NCBI GenBank assembly: GCA_029212615.1
Contig: JARGPJ010000003.1
Location: 62,001 to 126,000, forward strand
DNA from: Verrucomicrobiales bacterium
GTDB lineage: Bacteria > Verrucomicrobiota > Verrucomicrobiia > Verrucomicrobiales > DEV007
Direction of reading: 5' to 3'
DNA length: 64,000 bases
The first letter of the stretch is position 1. Each line of letters starts with the position of its first letter. Below are positions 55,445 to 64,000 of the stretch, piece by piece. Made by a program: the position numbers and the translations under genes. The notes under the pieces were generated by a model. The model saw only the letters and a list, made by a program, of their open reading frames with translations. It did not search any database and was not told the origin of the DNA.

Positions 55445-56686
55445 ATGATCGCTCGCCTTCTCTGCCTCACTACCACTTTCCTGTTTCTTTCGCCGATACA
55501 GCTCAAGGCCGACTTCTGGCCGGAATTTCGTGGAGCAGGTGGTCAAGGCCACGCCGGGAATGCAAACGTTCCCTTGCGTTGGTCAGAAACCCGGAACGTT
55601 CGTTGGAAAATTCCCGTCGCTGGAAAAGCCTGGTCCTCGCCCATTGTCGCTGATGGCAAAATATTCATCTCTACCGCCGTCGTCGAGGGCGACCGGCTCT
55701 CGCTTCAGGCCCGCGCCTATGCCCTGGCAGACGGTGCTCCCATCTGGGAACGGGAAGTATTCGAAAAGGCAGATGAATACATGCATAAGAAGAACAGCCA
55801 CGCTTCTCCCACCCCGCTCTATGAGAATGGCAAACTCTACTATCATTTCGGCCACCACGGAACAGCCTCCCTTGACGCTGCCAGCGGCAATATTCTCTGG
55901 ACCCAGACTTCACTTACCTACAAGCCCGTTCACGGCACCGGAGGCTCCCCTGCCATCTGGGAGGACCGGCTCATCTTCAGCTGTGATGGCGCCGAATCCC
56001 CTGTCGTCGCCGCGCTCGACAAATCGACCGGGGAAATTCTATGGAAAACCCCGCGGAAAGTTGAGATTTCCCGTCCCTTCTCCTTCGCGACTCCACTCGT
56101 GATCGAGGTGAAAGGCAACGCTCAGGCGATCGTCCCCGGCTCCGGCGCTGTCATATCCTACGATCCTGAGAGCGGCCGGGAAATCTGGAGGGCGCGCTAT
56201 GGGGAAGGTTTTTCCGTGGTCCCCCGTCCCCTCTACCACGAGGGGAAGGTCATTGTGTGTTCCGGTTTCATGGTTGCAAACCTTATCGCAATCCGGGCCG
56301 ACGGGAGCGGTGACGTCACGGATACGCACGTGGAATGGACCGTTGAGAAGCAAATCCCGAGAGAAAGTTCGCCGATCATCGTCGAAGACCTCCTCTACAT
56401 TAATGACGACAAAGGGATCCTGAGCTGCATTGATCCAGCGACCGGAGAAAACTTCTATCGCGAGCGGCTCGACGGGCGCGGCGGCTATTCCTCCTCACCG
56501 GTTTATGCGGGCGGCCACCTCTATTTTCACAATGGCGAAGGTGTCACGACGGTGGTGAAACCCGGGAAATCATTTGAGAAGATCGCTGAAAATGAAATCG
56601 GCGAATTCGGCTTATCCTCCTTTGCCGTCGTCTCCGATGGATTCATCATCAGGACGGAAGAAAGCCTCCTCCGCCTCGGAAAATAA
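55445..56686 (+). CDS. Secreted PQQ-like beta-propeller protein
   Basis: 413 residues from the ATG at 55445, which gives a signal peptide (ARLLCLTTTFLFLSPIQLKA). Blades include RNVRWKIPVAGKAWSSPIVADGKIFIST, ASLDAASGNILWTQTSLTY, AALDKSTGEILWKTPRK and SYDPESGREIWRARYG, the repeated W-x-T tryptophan-docking pattern of PQQ-enzyme repeats (BamB-like propellers). Proteins of this type are very abundant in PVC bacteria. No cofactor ligands are obvious, so a binding rather than enzymatic role is more likely. It is convergent with the sigma factor gene. Confidence 0.85.
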   Translation: MIARLLCLTTTFLFLSPIQLKADFWPEFRGAGGQGHAGNANVPLRWSETRNVRWKIPVAGKAWSSPIVADGKIFISTAVVEGDRLSLQARAYALADGAPIWEREVFEKADEYMHKKNSHASPTPLYENGKLYYHFGHHGTASLDAASGNILWTQTSLTYKPVHGTGGSPAIWEDRLIFSCDGAESPVVAALDKSTGEILWKTPRKVEISRPFSFATPLVIEVKGNAQAIVPGSGAVISYDPESGREIWRARYGEGFSVVPRPLYHEGKVIVCSGFMVANLIAIRADGSGDVTDTHVEWTVEKQIPRESSPIIVEDLLYINDDKGILSCIDPATGENFYRERLDGRGGYSSSPVYAGGHLYFHNGEGVTTVVKPGKSFEKIAENEIGEFGLSSFAVVSDGFIIRTEESLLRLGK

Positions 56687-56694
56687 GCGGACGG

Positions 56695-57318
56695 CTATTG
56701 GTCGAGGTATTTCTGCAAATTCTCCTTCAACTGAGTGCGAGCCCGGAAAAGGAGACTTTTGATCGCCGGGACTGACATCGAAAGAACTTTCCCTATCTCG
56801 TCATAGGGCAGCTCCTCGTAGCGACGAAGAACAATCGCGATCCTCTGTTTCTCGGGCAGGGCCTGAATCGCCTCATCGACTGCCTTCTCCAACTCAGATT
56901 GCAACACGTCAGCATCCGGAGTAGCGGTATGAACATCTTCGAGAACCTGATGACTATCCTCCTCACGTTCGTCGGCAGAGATGGTTGGCTTTCGTTTCCT
57001 TCTTCTCGTCTCGTTGAAGACCAGGTTCCGGGTGATCGTAAACATCCACGTCGTAAATTTTGCCTGAGGTTCGTAGCGGGCGGCCGATTTCCATATCCGG
57101 ATGAAGACCTGCTGAGCGATGTCTTCCGCCTCGGTCGGGCTACCCAGCATCTTCGCTACGGTTCCAATCACTGCGCCCTGGTGAATCTCCACGAGAGACT
57201 CGAAGGCAAGCATGTCGCCCCCTTTCACCTTCAACATGAGTTCGACATCTCTCTCGTTCGCCTCACGCTTCTCATCCCCCGTATCGTCGCCTTGGGAAAG
57301 AGAATCAGGGGGAATCAT
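56695..57318 (-). CDS. ECF-type RNA polymerase sigma factor
   Basis: 207 residues. Region 2 (LAFESLVEIHQGAVIGTVAKMLGSPTEAEDIAQQVFIRIWKSA, then TWMFTITRNLVFNETRRRKRK) and region 4 (ALPEKQRIAIVLRRYEELPYDEIGKVLSMSVPAIKSLLFRARTQLKENL) are complete. Regions are joined by an acidic linker (EEDSHQVLEDVHTATPDAD). The ATG at 57318 gives usual length; the frame is open to 57387. No anti-sigma gene is adjacent: downstream is the convergent propeller gene and upstream a divergent gene. Confidence 0.93.
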   Translation of the reverse strand: MIPPDSLSQGDDTGDEKREANERDVELMLKVKGGDMLAFESLVEIHQGAVIGTVAKMLGSPTEAEDIAQQVFIRIWKSAARYEPQAKFTTWMFTITRNLVFNETRRRKRKPTISADEREEDSHQVLEDVHTATPDADVLQSELEKAVDEAIQALPEKQRIAIVLRRYEELPYDEIGKVLSMSVPAIKSLLFRARTQLKENLQKYLDQ

Positions 57319-57449
57319 TTGGTAAGGAAAAACTTGCGAAAATCCGAGGCGGATACGTGCAATAACAGGTAAACTCAACCCCTTCAAGCGTGGAATGTTT
57401 CAACAAGCGATTGAAATTCGATTCCTATGCTTCACTTCCATTGTTCTTT

Positions 57450-58091
57450 ATGGATACTCTCAACCGTTCACGCCCCCGTCGCCGATGGCAACCGATGCGT
57501 CGTATTGCCCTGATACTGACGTCTCTCGGCGTTACCAGCGAAATGGTCGCCATCCTCGGAATGGTACTAGGCATCCTCGCGGGATTCTCCTTTATGTTTA
57601 CCGGGGAATCCGGAAATCCCATGATTTTATGGCTCGCAGGCATGCTTTGCTGCCTCATCCGAATCGCCTGTATTCAACTGGATTCCCTGCTTTACCACCA
57701 CCATCATTCAAAACCGGCGGCCGAGGAGATCTTTGTAACTGAGTTGCCTGAGCGGGTTTCGGACGCGGTAACGATCATAGGTTTCGGCTTTGCCGCCAAT
57801 TCCAACTCCTGGCTGGGGCTGGCGACCGCGCTTGCCGCGATCTTTTCCGCCTACGTTCGCTCCCTCGGCGTCATCAAAGGTGCCGGGAAAAAATCGGCCT
57901 CCTCCGGTCCCATGACCCGGGTGCACCGCCTTATTCTCGTCTCAATCACCTCCGCTCTCATGATCACTTCGATTCCGAAAGATCACTTCAGCACTCCCAT
58001 TCCCCAAATAGCCCTCTGGGTAATGCTCTTCGGCTGCCTTGCCACCATTGCGATTCGATGGCTCAATATCCAGGAATACTCTGATTCATGA
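57450..58091 (+). CDS. CDP-alcohol phosphatidyltransferase-like membrane protein, degenerate signature
   Basis: 213 residues from the ATG at 57450, with five or six membrane helices. The pattern around IQLDSLLYHHHH ... ELPERVSDAVTIIGFGFA matches the segment of the CDP-alcohol transferase family that normally reads D-G-x-x-A-R ... G ... D-R-x-x-D. Here D-G is D-S, A-R is lost and the glycine is replaced, while the final D is retained. This suggests an inactive or re-purposed paralogue of the active enzyme encoded at 30854. Confidence 0.7.
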   Translation: MDTLNRSRPRRRWQPMRRIALILTSLGVTSEMVAILGMVLGILAGFSFMFTGESGNPMILWLAGMLCCLIRIACIQLDSLLYHHHHSKPAAEEIFVTELPERVSDAVTIIGFGFAANSNSWLGLATALAAIFSAYVRSLGVIKGAGKKSASSGPMTRVHRLILVSITSALMITSIPKDHFSTPIPQIALWVMLFGCLATIAIRWLNIQEYSDS

Positions 58092-58155
58092 GTTTAGTTA
58101 AGATTTCTTAATCACCTTCTGGACAGTCCCCTTTTATCTCGCTACCCTGCCAGCC

Positions 58156-58770
58156 ATGCGCGCCTTCATTGCCGTCCTATCGATCACTCTCCTCGCGACA
58201 GCCATGATTTCATCGAAGGCCGATGCGACCGAGTATTTCACCCATGTCGTCATTGACCCGGGACATGGAGGTATCGACCCCGGCTCAAATGCCTTTGGCC
58301 TCGTCGAAAAAGAACTGGTCCTCGATCTCGCGGTACGTCTGGAGAAAATTCTGAACTCAAAGGGTTACACGACCGAACTCACACGGCGCACTGATGTCTA
58401 CATTGAGCTCGCGGAACGCGCTGAGATGGCAAACAAGAAGCCAAACACCGTCTTTATCAGCCTGCATTTCAACGCCCATTCAGATCGCAGCATCAGCGGC
58501 ACCGAAACGCTCTATTGGCCGGGCAGCGCTACCGGACGGGAGCTGGCCAGCTATATCCAGAGCGAGCTCGGTCGACGTCTCGTCACGCGAAACCGGGGAT
58601 TCAAACCGGAGCGCCTCAAAGTTCTCGAAAAGACTCAGGCGACCGCCGTTCTTGTCGAATGCGGGTTTATTTCGAACCGCTGGGAAAGTCAGCGTTGTGG
58701 TGCAGAATGGTTCCGCCAGATTGTCGCGGAAGAAATTGCACAGGGGATCATCCGCTATCGTGAAGGCTGA
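58156..58770 (+). CDS. N-acetylmuramoyl-L-alanine amidase (Amidase_3)
   Basis: 204 residues with a signal peptide (AFIAVLSITLLATAMISS). The zinc ligands of the Amidase_3 fold are in place: His37 in VIDPGHGG, Glu51 in GLVEKEL and His104 in ISLHFNAH. The catalytic glutamate is in VLVECGFISN. It cleaves the amide between muramic acid and the stem peptide, usually during daughter-cell separation. It has no AMIN or SPOR targeting domain. It lies near the division gene cluster but on the opposite strand. Confidence 0.92.
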   Translation: MRAFIAVLSITLLATAMISSKADATEYFTHVVIDPGHGGIDPGSNAFGLVEKELVLDLAVRLEKILNSKGYTTELTRRTDVYIELAERAEMANKKPNTVFISLHFNAHSDRSISGTETLYWPGSATGRELASYIQSELGRRLVTRNRGFKPERLKVLEKTQATAVLVECGFISNRWESQRCGAEWFRQIVAEEIAQGIIRYREG

Positions 58771-58896
58771 TTCAGCTTTTCGCTTCTCCCACTTTTCATT
58801 GTTTCTTTAATTTCTGTGTTTGCCAATGCAAGTGACTGTGATAGAATCTCCATAATATTGTGATCTTTCATAGATACTCTCAGCCGCCTTCAGAAC

Positions 58897-59508
58897 ATGA
58901 GTGACCCTATCGCGAACCGAACCCTGGAACTAGCGTGCACCGTCGGAGCAGCAGATGATGCCATCGAAGCCATTGAAGACGGAGCGGATGTGAACTACCA
59001 GGGAGGAGCCCCCCTATTCCTCGCGATCATGAATCGCAATCGCGGGATGATCCACCTGCTCCTCGATCATGGCGCCGTCGCTGACAGTTTCATTGCCAAG
59101 AAGAAGCTCGCTCTCGTCAACGACCGCGACGACCTCATCGAAGAACTCATTGCCTGTGCCCCGCACAATCCCCGTGACGTGAAGCCCGATCAAATTGCGG
59201 AAATCGATTCCGGCATTCGCAGTGAGGGAGTGGGCTACCTCGTCGCCGAAATCGACTGGGACAAGGCTACTCGTTTCCGTGATTCTCTCGATGCCATTGG
59301 CGCCGGTGGAAGCCACCGTTGTGTCGCCGAACTTCTTCAGTGGGTCCGCAGTGAAAACGGCGCTGACCGTGATGCTCTCGGTAACTTTCTCGTCAGCAAC
59401 GAAAACACGATTACCGAGTATCGTGAGCGTTATCTTTCGACCGGTGAGGACCTCATCGCGCTCGCAAACGATTACGTGACCGAAGCCGACAGCGAACAGG
59501 GAGAGTAA
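58897..59508 (+). CDS. Ankyrin-like repeat protein of unknown function
   Basis: 203 residues, cytosolic. Residues about 10-65 show ankyrin character (LELACTVGAADDAIEAIEDGADVNYQGGAPLFLAIMNRNRGMIHLLLDHGA). The remaining part, with SHRCVAELLQWV and RDALGNFLVSNENTITEY, is unassigned. Partner unknown. Confidence 0.7.
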   Translation: MSDPIANRTLELACTVGAADDAIEAIEDGADVNYQGGAPLFLAIMNRNRGMIHLLLDHGAVADSFIAKKKLALVNDRDDLIEELIACAPHNPRDVKPDQIAEIDSGIRSEGVGYLVAEIDWDKATRFRDSLDAIGAGGSHRCVAELLQWVRSENGADRDALGNFLVSNENTITEYRERYLSTGEDLIALANDYVTEADSEQGE

Positions 59509-59994
59509 AACTCCGCCTGCTCGCGCTCTCAAGCTGGCGCCCTCCTGAGCGCTGATTGAAAAGTTCCTCAACATTTACCGTGAGGTAGTCATGTTGAATC
59601 GCCTCACTACCGGCTGAATCGGCGCCGGACTGCTTTCGGGATCGACCCCTGCCTTCGTTGGTGGATTCAGCGCAGGCAGGTGGCGCACCATCTCCTCTTT
59701 CAATGAGCCGCAGAACTCCATCGAGCTCCCGGACGAATGCGCCGTGAGAGACACATCGCGCCCTCTGCACAGTAGCCCCAGTGATGAGAGCGAAGAAAGT
59801 CTTTTCTCTGCTCGAAGTTCGTCGTCATTCCGAACCGCACGGCAAGAGTGCGCCTTCTATATCAGACAAATTGGTGGCGCCGGAACTTCGGCTACAATGG
59901 CCAGAGACATTTCGAAGCACGTGAGAACTTAAGGCCCGTCTATGCTCCCCCCGGACCACCTGCGAATCGTTCAGGCTTCTCCGGGCTTAAAACG
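59509..59994. other. Gene-free region between the ankyrin-like gene and ftsZ
   Basis: About 486 bases with no convincing coding frame on either strand. Small inverted repeats occur, including TCAACAT with ATGTTGA around 59573-59603 and CTGCCT with AGGCAG further on. The region carries the 3' flanks of two convergent genes. No clear terminator T-tract was found. Confidence 0.5.
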
Positions 59995-61761
59995 CTACTT
60001 CTTTTTGCGCAGGAATGTCGGCACATCAAGATCTTCACCATCAACAATCGTTGGGTCTGTCTTCGCAAAACGCCCCTTTGCCTTCACCGGCTCAAGCTGC
60101 AAAAGCTCTTGCTGCTGCTTTACTTCATCAGGAATCTCTCCGTCATCCAACTCTTCAGCAGGCATCGCAGGTGGCTTCGTCGGAGGCATCACAGGGCCAT
60201 TCGACCCGCCATCTCCGGGACTACGAGTCTTAATCCGGCCGGTATTGCCGCTTCCGGATACCACGCGGGTCAACGTAATTTTCTGCGAACTCTCTGTCAA
60301 AGCCTCTACGTGACCGGCACCCGGAGCCTCGTCTTCATCCAGCTGCTCGATTCCGAGATCAGCCGGCTGAATCGGCGCAATTGAGCCGGTATCAGCTACC
60401 TGTGAGTCCTCGATAGCGCGGGCAATGGGATTGCGTTCATCTGAAACCACTGTTTCCGTTGCTTCTTCAGCGTCCTCCAGAGCCGGGGGAATCGAATCAG
60501 GTGCATACGAAGGAACCTCTTCTTCAGGAACGGTCTCCACCTCAGGCGCATCGTCGAGCGACTCAAAAACAAGAGTCTCATCCTCTCCCTCTTCAGCCTG
60601 CTGAGACAACTCCCGCCCCCGTAAGGGAGCAGGCACATCCGCCTCCGCCGATGGAAGAGGCGGCGCCGATTCAGCCTGAGAAAGTCTGATCGATGGAGCT
60701 CCGCCGGCAGGAGCCGCAGAACTCAGGCTAACCGGAGCAGAAGCTGCAGCAGCGGAAGCAGGGATCTCAGCACCTTCAACGCCGGGACCGGGAATAGAAC
60801 TGATCAGGGTGACAGAAAGTGCACTGCCGAGTCGCTTGTCAGTTCCCGTTCCAAATAAAATCTGAGTATTCTCACCGACGTGCTTCCTCACTTCCTCCAT
60901 GACAAGCTGCACTTCATAAAGTGTCATATTGTCACCACCGGAAACCTGAACAAGCACGGCCTGCGCTTCATTAAGGAGCTTTCCACGATCCAGAAGAGGA
61001 CACTTAAGGGCCTGCTCAACCGCTTCGAGCGAGCGGTTATCCCCTTTCGAGAGACCGTAACCGAAAAGACAACGGGAATCCTTCGTGCGGATCGCAGCAA
61101 GGAGATCATCCATGCCGATATGAATAATTCCGGGACGGAAAACCACATTCATGGTAGCGCGAATGCTCTGGCTGATGATCTTGTCTGCCGCGGCAAAAGC
61201 CTGAGTAACACCATCCTTCGGCACAATGAGCTCGCCCATGCGATCATTGTCAAAAGTGATCACAGCATTGGCATACTGCCCAATCGTCGACAGTGCCAAC
61301 TTCGCCTGATCCATGCGTCGCTGCCCTTCAAATGAGAAAGGCATCGTCGCGAATACAGCAAGGAATACGCCCTCCTCTTTTGCAATTCGGCACACTTCAG
61401 GTGCGGCACCGGAACCCGTGCCGCCACCCAGGCCAACACAGACGAAAACCATGCCGGCCCCGCGAACCGCTTCACGGATAGAATCAACTGCCTCGAGCGC
61501 AGCCTGCTTGCCGAGTTCAGGATCACCACCTGTTCCCATTCCTTTGAGGAGGGTAGAACCGAGCTGAATTTTCTCGCTGGAAACAGAGTTCTTGAGAGCT
61601 CGTACATCCGTGTTGAGAGCGAGCAGTTCTGCTACATCACTGCCTTCCAAAGCCATTCGGTCAAGGACATTTGCGCCGGCTCCACCGACTCCAATCACCT
61701 TCACTCCGAGGTCTGAGTCGAGCTGAAGCTCGCCTCGTGCGGATTCATCGTATTCTATCAT
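59995..61761 (-). CDS. ftsZ: Cell division protein FtsZ
   Basis: 588 residues, much longer than the usual 380-400. The GTPase domain (about residues 18-330) has the opening VKVIGVGGAGANVLDRM, the tubulin signature GLGGGTGSGAAP and the T7-loop phrase of the family. From about 330 to 575 runs an acidic, Pro/Ala/Ser/Glu-rich low-complexity linker. The C-terminal peptide DLDVPTFLRKKK is the conserved site for FtsA and other partners. FtsZ polymerises into the division ring. It is last in an ftsQ-ftsA-ftsZ order, 62 bases after ftsA. Confidence 0.97.
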   Translation of the reverse strand: MIEYDESARGELQLDSDLGVKVIGVGGAGANVLDRMALEGSDVAELLALNTDVRALKNSVSSEKIQLGSTLLKGMGTGGDPELGKQAALEAVDSIREAVRGAGMVFVCVGLGGGTGSGAAPEVCRIAKEEGVFLAVFATMPFSFEGQRRMDQAKLALSTIGQYANAVITFDNDRMGELIVPKDGVTQAFAAADKIISQSIRATMNVVFRPGIIHIGMDDLLAAIRTKDSRCLFGYGLSKGDNRSLEAVEQALKCPLLDRGKLLNEAQAVLVQVSGGDNMTLYEVQLVMEEVRKHVGENTQILFGTGTDKRLGSALSVTLISSIPGPGVEGAEIPASAAAASAPVSLSSAAPAGGAPSIRLSQAESAPPLPSAEADVPAPLRGRELSQQAEEGEDETLVFESLDDAPEVETVPEEEVPSYAPDSIPPALEDAEEATETVVSDERNPIARAIEDSQVADTGSIAPIQPADLGIEQLDEDEAPGAGHVEALTESSQKITLTRVVSGSGNTGRIKTRSPGDGGSNGPVMPPTKPPAMPAEELDDGEIPDEVKQQQELLQLEPVKAKGRFAKTDPTIVDGEDLDVPTFLRKKK

Positions 61762-61823
61762 GGGGATCTACACCTTCCTTAAGGCAACAATATTGTCAAA
61801 CAAATAGAGGTATCCCCTTAGGG

Positions 61824-63032
61824 CTACTTCTTTCCTCCTAAGATCTTCTCGAACCGTTGACCAAGCTTGGAGAGAGCACCTTTTTTCGGGCGCTGCTCAT
61901 CCAGGAGCTGGGCATACCGGATCAATCCAACAGGAGTTGCGTACTGGGGGTTTTCAAATAAAGCCGAAGGACCGGACATTGAGGCGGCATCCGACTCCTG
62001 TACAGGTACACCGAAGATATCAGATGTCACCTCACCAATTCCTTTCATCAAACTCGAACCTCCGGTGAGGAAAATACCTTTCCCCAATTTATCCAGAACT
62101 CCTTGTTTACGAAGGGGTTCCGAAATAACCGTAAGCAATTCGGTCGCCCTCGCGTTCATTATCTGATTCAACAACTCCTGCTCAACGGTCTTCCCGTTCT
62201 CACCTTCGATAGCGATTTCGCCATGAGAAATATTTTTCAATGAGGCGCTGCCGTGAGTAACCTTGAGCTTTTCAGCTCTCGAAAGAGGAATCTTCAGAAC
62301 CAGGGCGATGTCATTCGTAATATGGTCACCACCAATCGCGACGCAGCCACTGGCAACCACCGCTCCATCGACAAAACAAATAAAATCAGTCGTTCCTCCA
62401 CCAATATCAAGAAGAAGAGCCCCTTCGTTCTTTGCCTCACGGTTGAGAACAACCTGAGCAGCAGCGACGGGTGAAAAAACGATATCCTCAACTTCAAGAG
62501 GCACCTCGCGAACGCATTTGATGGCGTTTTGAATGCGGGTCTTTGTTCCGTGAATAATGTGGTAATCCGCCTCCAACTTCTGACCGATCATCCCCAAAGG
62601 ATTCAGCACTTTCTCCTGCCCATCGACAAAGTAGTGCTGAATAATACTGTGAATATAGCCGTTCTCTTTTGGAATGGGAACGTCGCGGGCGATCTTCTTT
62701 ACCTCCTCAAGATCTTCAGGTGAAATCTCCATCTGATCGTCAGCAACCCGGATCGTGCCTCGATTGTTTAAGCTTTCCACATGAGAGCCGGTCACGGCAA
62801 GAAAGACGGTGTTGATCTCGACATCACTACGCTCTTCAGCCCTCGAAAGCGCGTCATGCAGACAGGTTTGAACGGTCTCGGAATCAACCACTTCACCTTT
62901 TCGAACGCCGGCAGACGGATGCTGCCCCACTCCCAGAATTTTGATCGCGCCATCGCTGCGCACTTCGCCTACGACAAGGCAAACTTTAGAGGTGCCGATC
63001 TCAAGACCAACATAGATATTCGAGGAAGCCAT
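61824..63032 (-). CDS. ftsA: Cell division protein FtsA
   Basis: 402 residues of actin fold. The nucleotide-binding start is YVGLEIGTSKVCLVVGE, the phosphate-2 motif LLLDIGGGTTDF and the adenosine motif GIFLTGGSSLMKGIGEV. The C terminus KLGQRFEKILGGKK is the amphipathic membrane-targeting helix. FtsA anchors the FtsZ ring to the membrane. ftsQ stops 24 bases upstream. Confidence 0.96.
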   Translation of the reverse strand: MASSNIYVGLEIGTSKVCLVVGEVRSDGAIKILGVGQHPSAGVRKGEVVDSETVQTCLHDALSRAEERSDVEINTVFLAVTGSHVESLNNRGTIRVADDQMEISPEDLEEVKKIARDVPIPKENGYIHSIIQHYFVDGQEKVLNPLGMIGQKLEADYHIIHGTKTRIQNAIKCVREVPLEVEDIVFSPVAAAQVVLNREAKNEGALLLDIGGGTTDFICFVDGAVVASGCVAIGGDHITNDIALVLKIPLSRAEKLKVTHGSASLKNISHGEIAIEGENGKTVEQELLNQIMNARATELLTVISEPLRKQGVLDKLGKGIFLTGGSSLMKGIGEVTSDIFGVPVQESDAASMSGPSALFENPQYATPVGLIRYAQLLDEQRPKKGALSKLGQRFEKILGGKK

Positions 63033-63056
63033 TAATATTCAGGAACCCTTAAGAGT

Positions 63057-64000
63057 TTAGCCCCCATTCAAAATAGAGCGCAAGTGTTTTTCTTTATCGT
63101 TCAGAGGCTTCGCATCACTGCCGTAAGAGTCCCTTGCGATGGGAGAAGCCACCGCGGAAATCCCCGCCGGATCAACCGGCCCCGCAAAGGTCGCCGGAAT
63201 ATTCTCACTCATTGAAACATCCACTGTGGCCAAATGCTGCCCGATTTTCTCAGCCTTGGCAAGAACCACGCGAAGATCGGCAAGGCCCCTTTCCAGGTCA
63301 TAGGTTGCAAAAACTGCCTGCAATCCACTGCGGTAGCGACATTGCAGAGACCACTCGTTCCGCAGTCGAACCAGGTGAACCTTCATTGAATCATCTTCGG
63401 CCGGAACTGATGACTCCCCGATCAGCCGAATTGCCCCGAGGATCCCGTCATCCGTCAACTGACTGCCTTCAACAGGGTCCTTCATCGCAAAACTCTCGAT
63501 GACTGGCAATGCCTCAGTCTCTTCGGATAAATCAAGGCAGCGAAAGAGGTACCCGTGTTCATCAATGAGGAAGCCGCGCTCCATATCCCCCGGCCTTACG
63601 CCGAGCGGCGGACACGAAATCCAGGCAATCGGCATCCGTTCCTTCACAGAAATATTGAGCTTGTCCGGCATCTCACGTGAGACAACCACCTCATGAACGA
63701 CCGGGATTTTCCCGATCCGGTCGCGAATCCCGTCGAGATCAAGCTCAAGAAGCTTCATTCCGGCAGAGACATTTGAAATTTCAGACAAATTCGCCTGCGT
63801 GAGGACTCCATCACTGATGAAATTTAATTCACGGAGAACAAACTCCTCATTCTCGAAAAAGATCGCATCATGAGCGCGGGTTACTCCATATGGAATGCTC
63901 ACGGAAAGACAAGCGATCGCCAATCCCCTGACAACCCACAACTTCCTGCGGGACCGCCTTACCTTGGGAGAAGCTGCCGGTGACGCGGGAGATGCCTCCA
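63057..64000 (-). CDS. ftsQ: Cell division protein FtsQ/DivIB, start beyond the window
   Basis: The frame continues past the end of the window without a stop. The visible part begins with an Ala/Pro-rich and basic stretch (PAASPKVRRSRRK) and a single membrane helix (VVRGLAIACLSVSIPYGV). A POTRA domain follows (LRELNFISDGVLTQANLSEI, then GKIPVVHEVVVSREMPDKLNISVKERMPIAWI), and a beta domain. This is the usual FtsQ layout: a bitopic periplasmic scaffold for the divisome. Its position directly before ftsA supports the identity. A TTG at 63941 is not the real start, because it would cut into the basic cytoplasmic tail. Confidence 0.93.
   Translation of the reverse strand, partial: EASPASPAASPKVRRSRRKLWVVRGLAIACLSVSIPYGVTRAHDAIFFENEEFVLRELNFISDGVLTQANLSEISNVSAGMKLLELDLDGIRDRIGKIPVVHEVVVSREMPDKLNISVKERMPIAWISCPPLGVRPGDMERGFLIDEHGYLFRCLDLSEETEALPVIESFAMKDPVEGSQLTDDGILGAIRLIGESSVPAEDDSMKVHLVRLRNEWSLQCRYRSGLQAVFATYDLERGLADLRVVLAKAEKIGQHLATVDVSMSENIPATFAGPVDPAGISAVASPIARDSYGSDAKPLNDKEKHLRSILNGG

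Noticed and set aside
54730..55506. Minus-strand open frame of 258 codons
   Set aside because: It is antisense to the CPBP-like membrane protein and has a highly charged composition typical of a shadow frame.
59453..59932. Short frames in the gap before ftsZ
   Set aside because: No domain, arginine-rich composition and overlap on both strands; treated as noncoding.

Overview
This 64 kb window looks like chromosome from a Verrucomicrobiota bacterium, or at least a member of the PVC superphylum. The evidence is three sulfatase genes carrying four sulfatase domains, two PVC-style secreted quinoprotein-like dehydrogenases, a GH92 mannosidase, a PQQ-type propeller protein, many lipoproteins and secreted proteins, and housekeeping genes of bacterial type (ftsQ-ftsA-ftsZ, gatC-gatA, der, pgsA, rpsU, lipA, mtnA, acs). 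The species cannot be named from the sequence alone. No phage, insertion sequence, CRISPR array or rRNA was found. One tRNA with a CAT anticodon is present.

Layout. 1-6.5 kb: a truncated secreted dehydrogenase, a strongly structured intergenic region, a TetR repressor and methyltransferase sharing a palindromic operator, then a decayed stretch (GH16-like remnant, two orphan genes, frameshifted AraC-type pseudogene) ending at the tRNA. 6.5-17.4 kb: LRR lipoprotein with an LprI-like partner, a WD40-like propeller, a bile-acid-type symporter, a double-headed sulfatase and a short secretin-like protein. 17.4-27.3 kb: metallophosphatase, NlpC/P60 hydrolase, a second sulfatase, FAD oxidoreductase and esterase (coupled), two cyclophilins and a TIM-barrel protein. 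27.5-37.7 kb: core metabolism and translation (acs, rpsU, roadblock-like pair, pgsA-der, a twin Lrp/AsnC siroheme-decarboxylase-like protein, gatC-gatA). 37.8-43.8 kb, minus strand: ankyrin-L,D-transpeptidase, lipA, mtnA, prepilin peptidase and a small lipoprotein. 43.9-56.7 kb: a third sulfatase, twin YRG-repeat small proteins behind a sigma-54-like promoter, a divergent PanB-like protein, GH92 and GT4 enzymes, a giant SGNH-dehydrogenase-HEAT-cupredoxin protein, a degenerate CPBP-like protein and a PQQ propeller. 56.7-64 kb: ECF sigma factor, degenerate CDP-alcohol transferase, amidase, ankyrin-like protein, then ftsZ, ftsA and a truncated ftsQ.

The accessory genes suggest a cell that scavenges sulfated polysaccharides and mannose-containing glycans and oxidises secreted substrates in the periplasm. 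Several proteins are versions of known folds with altered active sites or unusual domain fusions (PanB-like, CPBP-like, CDP-alcohol transferase-like, ankyrin-YkuD, dehydrogenase-cupredoxin). Shine-Dalgarno sequences are weak or absent at most starts, so start choices rest mainly on family length and signal peptides.
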